Origin: Clostridiaceae bacterium
GTDB taxonomy: Bacteria; Bacillota; Clostridia; Monoglobales; Firm-18
Reading direction: 5' to 3'
Length of the DNA: 9,290 bases
Assembly (NCBI GenBank): GCA_012511915.1
Contig: JAAZFB010000268.1
Location: forward strand, 1-9,290
The position numbers were made by a program, and so were the translations under genes. Position 1 is the stretch's first letter, and each line of letters opens with the position of its first letter. The notes under the pieces were generated by a model. The model saw nothing but the letters and a program-made list of their open reading frames with translations. It had not been told where the DNA came from and searched no databases. Positions 6,169 to 9,290 of the stretch are shown here, piece after piece.

Positions 6169-6543
6169 ATGGAAAACGAGATCGCGCTCAGCAATGCGGA
6201 TTACCGGCTGCTGAGCATTGTCTGGGACGCGCAGCCCGTTCTTTCGCCGGAGCTTTGCAGAATAGCGGAAAAGCAACTCGGCTGGAAACGCACCACGACC
6301 TATACTGTCATAAAGAGGCTGTGCGGCAAAGGCTACCTCAAAAGCGAGAGTACCGTGGTCACCGCGCTCATCGGACGGGAGCAGGCACAGCGAGCCAAGG
6401 GCGAGCAGGTGCTCCGGCGTAACTTCGAAGGGTCGCTTCCCCGGTTCGTCGCATCCTTTCTGGACGGAGGAGCGGTGAGCGACGAAGAGGCCCGGGAGCT
6501 TGAAAAAATGCTGGAGGAATACCGGAGGGGCCGCGATGGATGA
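6169..6543 (+). CDS. BlaI/MecI/CopY-family transcriptional repressor
   Basis: A 124-aa DNA-binding protein of normal length for the family. Residues 7-20 (LSNADYRLLSIVWD) correspond to the first helix, with the usual W near position 19. The winged-helix recognition segment WKRTTTYTVIKRLCGKGYL (39-57) matches the family pattern of a T-rich recognition helix ending in a KG-L turn. The tail (103-120, acidic and helical) is the dimerisation part that a BlaR1-type protease would separate from the DNA-binding part. I cannot place the cleavage site by eye. The start is well supported by GGAGGG at 6157-6162, six bases before the ATG. The stop overlaps the start of the next gene by 8 bases, indicating translational coupling. 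No beta-lactamase gene lies in the window, so the regulated targets beyond the operon itself are unknown. Confidence 0.9.
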   Translation: MENEIALSNADYRLLSIVWDAQPVLSPELCRIAEKQLGWKRTTTYTVIKRLCGKGYLKSESTVVTALIGREQAQRAKGEQVLRRNFEGSLPRFVASFLDGGAVSDEEARELEKMLEEYRRGRDG

Positions 6544-8872
6544 GGTTTTGAAAAACTATCTTATGTACCGATGGGTTTTTGTCATTCTCAACATGAGCCT
6601 TTCCGCGACCTTCGTCGCTGTGGCGGTGATGCTTATCCGGCTGCCACTGAAAAAAGCACCGAAATGGATTTCCTGCGCCCTCTGGGGCGTGGTGCTGTTC
6701 CGGCTTCTTTGCCCTTTTTCTTTCTCCTCACCGCTCTCCCTGCTGGGAGGCCTCGGAGCACCGGCGGCGGAGAGCGGCGTTGTTTCTTATATCCCGGAAA
6801 ACATCGTGCATACGGCCTATCCCGCAGTTGATTTGGTCGTTCCCGGCGTCAGTGAGGTTATTAATGAGACGTTACCGCAGGGCGAAGAACAGCAGGTCGC
6901 CGATCCGCTGGAGGCTCCCGCGGCGATCGGCGCATTCTTATGGTTTTTCGGTTTGAGCGGGATGCTCCTCTACAGCGTCGTTTCCTATACTCTGCTGAAG
7001 CGCCGCCTGCGGGAGGCCACTCGGGTAGAGGAAAACGTATTTGAAACGGACGCGATCAAATCTCCCTTTGTATGCGGCCTGATAAAGCCCCGAATCTACC
7101 TGCCAACGGGTTTGACGGAACAGGAGCGCGGGTATGTATTGCTGCATGAGCGCGCGCATATTCTGCGGCGGGACTATCTTGTCAAGCCGCTTTTCTTTCT
7201 CGCGCTGTCCGTACACTGGTTCAATCCGGTCATCTGGCTCTCTTTCCGGCTCATGAGCCGGGATATGGAATTAAGCTGCGACGAGCGGGTGGCCCGGGAA
7301 CTGGATTTCGAGGGACGGGCTGGCTATTCGGCCGCGCTTATGCGGCTTGCTACTGGACATCCCATTCTGGCGGGCAGTCCTCTGGCCTTTGGAGAGAGCG
7401 GCGCAAAGGATCGGATCAAAAACATGCTCCGCTACAAAAAGCCCGCGTTCTGGATCGTTGTTGCAGCCGCGGTCGTCTGTGTAGCCGCAGCCGTGCTTCT
7501 TTTGGCGAATCCGGGTGGCTTGGGCGGAGAAACGTATGAAACGGGATATGTGTCCTCAAAAGTCGGCGGAACAGACTTTGACGGCGTCTATCTGACGCTC
7601 CGGGACCTGAAACTGGACGCAAGCCCCACGATCCTTACCGTTACCTGGCACAATGAAACGGCGGACGAGGTCAACTTTGGAGACTATTACTGGATTTACC
7701 GCTACGAAGACGGAAAATGGGTGAGCTGCGCCACGCAGCCGGACGTTTCCAATAACGATCTTGCCTTTGTGCTGTCCGCTGAGAGCGGACAGGTGAAGAA
7801 CTACTATAACTACTTCTTTGATCTTTCCCGTACGGGTACCTACCGGCTGGAAACGGACTTCTTTTTCTACAAGGACGTTCCGATTACGGAGGATGACAAA
7901 TATACCGTATGGCTGGACTTTGAGATTACCGACGAGACCCCCGCTGCTCCGGGACTGGATTTCGGCGTCTATGCCCCGGCGGAACTCCTGTATACGCATC
8001 CGGAAAGCTCCGGTATCGCGGAAACATTGCAGGGGATTTTTGTGACGGTGGAGGAAACCGGCTTCCGGTTTGTGGACGCGGAAAGTCTGGAAGAGCGCGC
8101 GGGCTATTCCAGCCTTAAGTGGTACGCCGAGGCCGTGGACCCGGAGGCATGGTACGGGTTGTTCCCATCCGCAGGTGTGGATATCGGTGGCTATGCTTCC
8201 AGGTCGGAATATGATATCGACGATACAGGCAGCTTTAGGCTTTATTTCATGGACGGCACGCTGTGGTTTGCTGAAATCAATAACGATGAAATATGGTATC
8301 TGTGCAGACTGGAGAAAACGAATTTCTCTATTTCCGATGTTGTTGCACGCACAGGTCCCGTTGTATCTCAAAACGAGACTTTGCGTGTGGACTCCCCGAA
8401 CGGCGTTTACGCTGCGGAGGCATACGGGACGAACACGGACATCACTACCGCCGGTTTGTATCCCTATGAGGGCCTACGCATGATCCGGAACGCGGATGAA
8501 ACGACAGTATGGAGCGGGATGGGGTATTACACGCCGGAATTTCTGTGGAGCGGTGACAGCAAGTACGCAGCCGTATATGGAGCAGCAAGAACCTGGGGGG
8601 AGTGCTTCCTCGTTGAGGCCGAAACCGGGAAGGTCATCGAGTTGCCGGACATGGATACTGTTACAGCGCAGCTAGACGCCGCGGCGCAGCCGGCCGACAA
8701 TCGCCCGGATTCCAATTTCAAAACCGTGGAATGGGTGGACAACACAACAGTCCGCGTGGATTATTACTGGACTACCCAGGGCTATAAATTAGTATCCGGA
8801 ACATATGAATATGACATTGCCAGCGGCGATATCGTATCAAATGCTTCGGAAATCAGTGATATGCCTGGTTAA
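6536..8872 (+). CDS. M56-family (BlaR1-type) membrane metallopeptidase with non-penicillin-binding sensor domain
   Basis: A 778-aa sensor protease. Hydrophobic segments lie at about 14-36, 44-66, 131-155 and 212-237, with a fifth at 303-324. The M56 zinc motif HERAH (H204, E205, H208) and the downstream RDMELSCDERV (E245 the likely third ligand) are intact, as in BlaR1/MecR1. After the last membrane segment, about 450 residues face outward. Residues 335-465 look like an Ig-like beta-sandwich. Residues 495-595 are a second unit rich in aromatic residues. Residues 615-770 resemble part of a beta-propeller or repeat domain (SPNGVYAA, WSGDSKYAAV). The transpeptidase motifs of true BlaR1 are absent, so the signal is unlikely to be a covalently bound beta-lactam. 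I start at ATG 6536 (GGAGGGG at 6524-6530) rather than the in-frame TTG at 6500, which has no ribosome binding site and lies deep in the repressor gene. The expected role is to cleave or inactivate the upstream repressor on sensing an envelope signal. Confidence 0.88.
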   Translation: MDEVLKNYLMYRWVFVILNMSLSATFVAVAVMLIRLPLKKAPKWISCALWGVVLFRLLCPFSFSSPLSLLGGLGAPAAESGVVSYIPENIVHTAYPAVDLVVPGVSEVINETLPQGEEQQVADPLEAPAAIGAFLWFFGLSGMLLYSVVSYTLLKRRLREATRVEENVFETDAIKSPFVCGLIKPRIYLPTGLTEQERGYVLLHERAHILRRDYLVKPLFFLALSVHWFNPVIWLSFRLMSRDMELSCDERVARELDFEGRAGYSAALMRLATGHPILAGSPLAFGESGAKDRIKNMLRYKKPAFWIVVAAAVVCVAAAVLLLANPGGLGGETYETGYVSSKVGGTDFDGVYLTLRDLKLDASPTILTVTWHNETADEVNFGDYYWIYRYEDGKWVSCATQPDVSNNDLAFVLSAESGQVKNYYNYFFDLSRTGTYRLETDFFFYKDVPITEDDKYTVWLDFEITDETPAAPGLDFGVYAPAELLYTHPESSGIAETLQGIFVTVEETGFRFVDAESLEERAGYSSLKWYAEAVDPEAWYGLFPSAGVDIGGYASRSEYDIDDTGSFRLYFMDGTLWFAEINNDEIWYLCRLEKTNFSISDVVARTGPVVSQNETLRVDSPNGVYAAEAYGTNTDITTAGLYPYEGLRMIRNADETTVWSGMGYYTPEFLWSGDSKYAAVYGAARTWGECFLVEAETGKVIELPDMDTVTAQLDAAAQPADNRPDSNFKTVEWVDNTTVRVDYYWTTQGYKLVSGTYEYDIASGDIVSNASEISDMPG

Positions 8873-8901
8873 CCCCTATGTAGTAGTTATAAAAGTCAAT
8901 A

Positions 8902-8929
8902 CCGTCCACGGGATTGCTCCCGTAGGCGG
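8902..8929. terminator. Hairpin between the convergent blaR1-like and DUF6061 genes
   Basis: CCGTCCACGGGA (8902-8913) pairs with TCCCGTAGGCGG (8918-8929) at 10 of 12 positions around a 4-base loop. It lies 30 bases after the blaR1-like stop and 6 bases beyond the stop of the minus-strand DUF6061 frame. Only short T-runs follow (TTTTAT on the minus strand), so it is a plausible but not ideal terminator. The counterpart after DUF6061 copy 1 is at 5352-5382. Confidence 0.55.
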
Positions 8930-8934
8930 CGTTG

Positions 8935-9128
8935 TCAATGGGCACTGCTTTCAAACGGTCTGTATACCGTGACAGCTTTCAGATATTTCTCCGGTTCTCC
9001 GTTTAGGATCAGTTCGGCATATGCCGTCGGATCGTTGTAAATCAGCCAGTTCAGCTCTGAGCGTTCAAATCGGTTGTCGGCAACCTCATTTTTAACCGCC
9101 GTACAGTTGATGGAAATCATCGTTCCAT
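8935..9128 (-). pseudogene. DUF6061 family protein, copy 2, 5'-truncated
   Basis: The frame matches copy 1 (5395-5613) from GTMISINCTAV to the VYRPFES end, with about seven differences in the 58 residues shared from MISI onward, plus three extra C-terminal residues (SAH). The first part (DTGCVELRL in copy 1) is missing. Similarity stops at about 9128, where an unrelated sequence begins. The internal ATG at 9120 has no convincing ribosome binding site and would give a 61-aa product lacking the N-terminal strand. It is probably non-functional unless read through from upstream. The nucleotide divergence from copy 1 is clearly larger than the protein divergence, so the copies were kept under selection before this one was cut. 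Confidence 0.6.
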
Positions 9129-9131
9129 AAT

Positions 9132-9290
9132 CTACTTAGTTCGAAACGAGCCGTTTTCATAGACATATTCATCAAACAGTCCTTGAGACCCATATGGTAC
9201 AGTAACAACACCATTTGTGTCAATTTCAATATGCGTTTGTCCCGATATTGAATCTCTAAAAAAGACATCATCACTACCGATAGTAAACAC
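9132..9290 (-). CDS. C-terminal end of an unidentified protein, entering from the right edge
   Basis: Frame open from the window edge (first codon at 9290) to TAG at 9132-9134, giving the last 52 residues. They include FFRDS, HIEIDTNGVVTVPYGSQGLFDEYVYENGSF and end RTK. The composition is typical of a soluble beta-rich protein end and far more protein-like than the overlapping 60-codon minus frame 9092-9274. I do not recognise the family. Its stop lies four bases from the point where similarity to DUF6061 begins, so the junction may have altered its natural end. Confidence 0.45.
   Translation of the reverse strand: MFTIGSDDVFFRDSISGQTHIEIDTNGVVTVPYGSQGLFDEYVYENGSFRTK

Noticed and set aside
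6500..6535. TTG at 6500 as the start of the blaR1-like protein
   Set aside because: No ribosome binding site precedes it and it would overlap the repressor gene by 44 bases. ATG 6536 has GGAGGGG just upstream and begins directly before the first membrane segment.
8108..8119. SSLK at residues 525-528 of the blaR1-like protein as a penicillin-binding SxxK motif
   Set aside because: No SxN or KTG partner motif follows at suitable spacing, and the surrounding sequence is a beta-rich aromatic domain unlike a transpeptidase.
7556..8371. 271-codon minus-strand ORF opposite the blaR1-like gene
   Set aside because: It is the antisense shadow of a well-supported plus-strand gene with membrane segments and an M56 motif. 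The antisense translation has no recognisable pattern and no ribosome binding site.
9092..9274. 60-codon minus-strand ORF at the right end
   Set aside because: Overlaps a different minus frame (9132-9290) with a far more protein-like sequence open to the window edge, and it crosses the DUF6061 junction out of frame.
1..9290. CRISPR arrays, tRNA or rRNA genes, transposase or integrase genes
   Set aside because: No regularly spaced repeats, no cloverleaf-like segments and no recombinase motifs were seen on either strand.

Overview
The window looks like part of an accessory region from a Gram-positive, low-to-mid G+C Clostridia-type bacterium (Oscillospiraceae or Lachnospiraceae is my guess). 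The grounds are strong AGGAGG-type ribosome binding sites, a BlaI/M56-BlaR1 regulatory pair, two copies of a small protein I recognise as DUF6061 (frequent on clostridial mobile elements), and a decayed C-terminus resembling a Mob/Pre-type plasmid mobilisation protein. Base composition is a patchwork. A sampled row in the large minus-strand gene (3001-3060) has 19 G+C of 60, one in the membrane protein gene (481-540) has about 30, and one in the blaR1-like gene (7201-7260) has 36. That suggests blocks of different origin.

Layout, left to right. Positions 8-268 hold a short hypothetical ORF containing a perfect 11-bp inverted repeat. Positions 368-1138 encode a four-helix membrane protein of unknown function with a soluble C-terminal domain, followed by a 12-bp-stem terminator. 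Next comes an AT-rich block bounded by a perfect 15-bp direct repeat (1171-1185 and 5273-5287). It contains a single large minus-strand gene (1495-4995, 1166 aa) that fuses an N-terminal HD phosphohydrolase-like domain to a central Hsp90/GHKL-type ATPase. The gene has its own promoter with embedded palindromes and a leader of about 190 nt. This is the most interesting item: a self-contained, apparently acquired one-gene cassette with the architecture of a stress or conflict (possibly anti-phage) effector.

From 5340 to 6126, on the minus strand, lie remnants of a mobile element: a Mob-like C-terminus broken by a one-base deletion, then a DUF6061 gene that also appears frameshifted near its start. 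At about 6100-6130 this remnant abuts an intact plus-strand pair. A BlaI-family repressor (6169-6543) overlaps by 8 bases an M56/BlaR1-type membrane metalloprotease (6536-8872) whose extracellular part is not a penicillin-binding domain. A promoter and a long imperfect dyad lie directly upstream, consistent with autoregulation: the sensor protease would inactivate the repressor on an unknown signal.

The right end holds a second, 5'-truncated DUF6061 copy (8935-9128) in the same orientation as the first, so the two bracket the blaI/blaR1-like pair. It abuts the C-terminus of an unrelated minus-strand protein (9132-9290) that enters from outside the window. No tRNA, rRNA, CRISPR array, transposase or integrase is visible.
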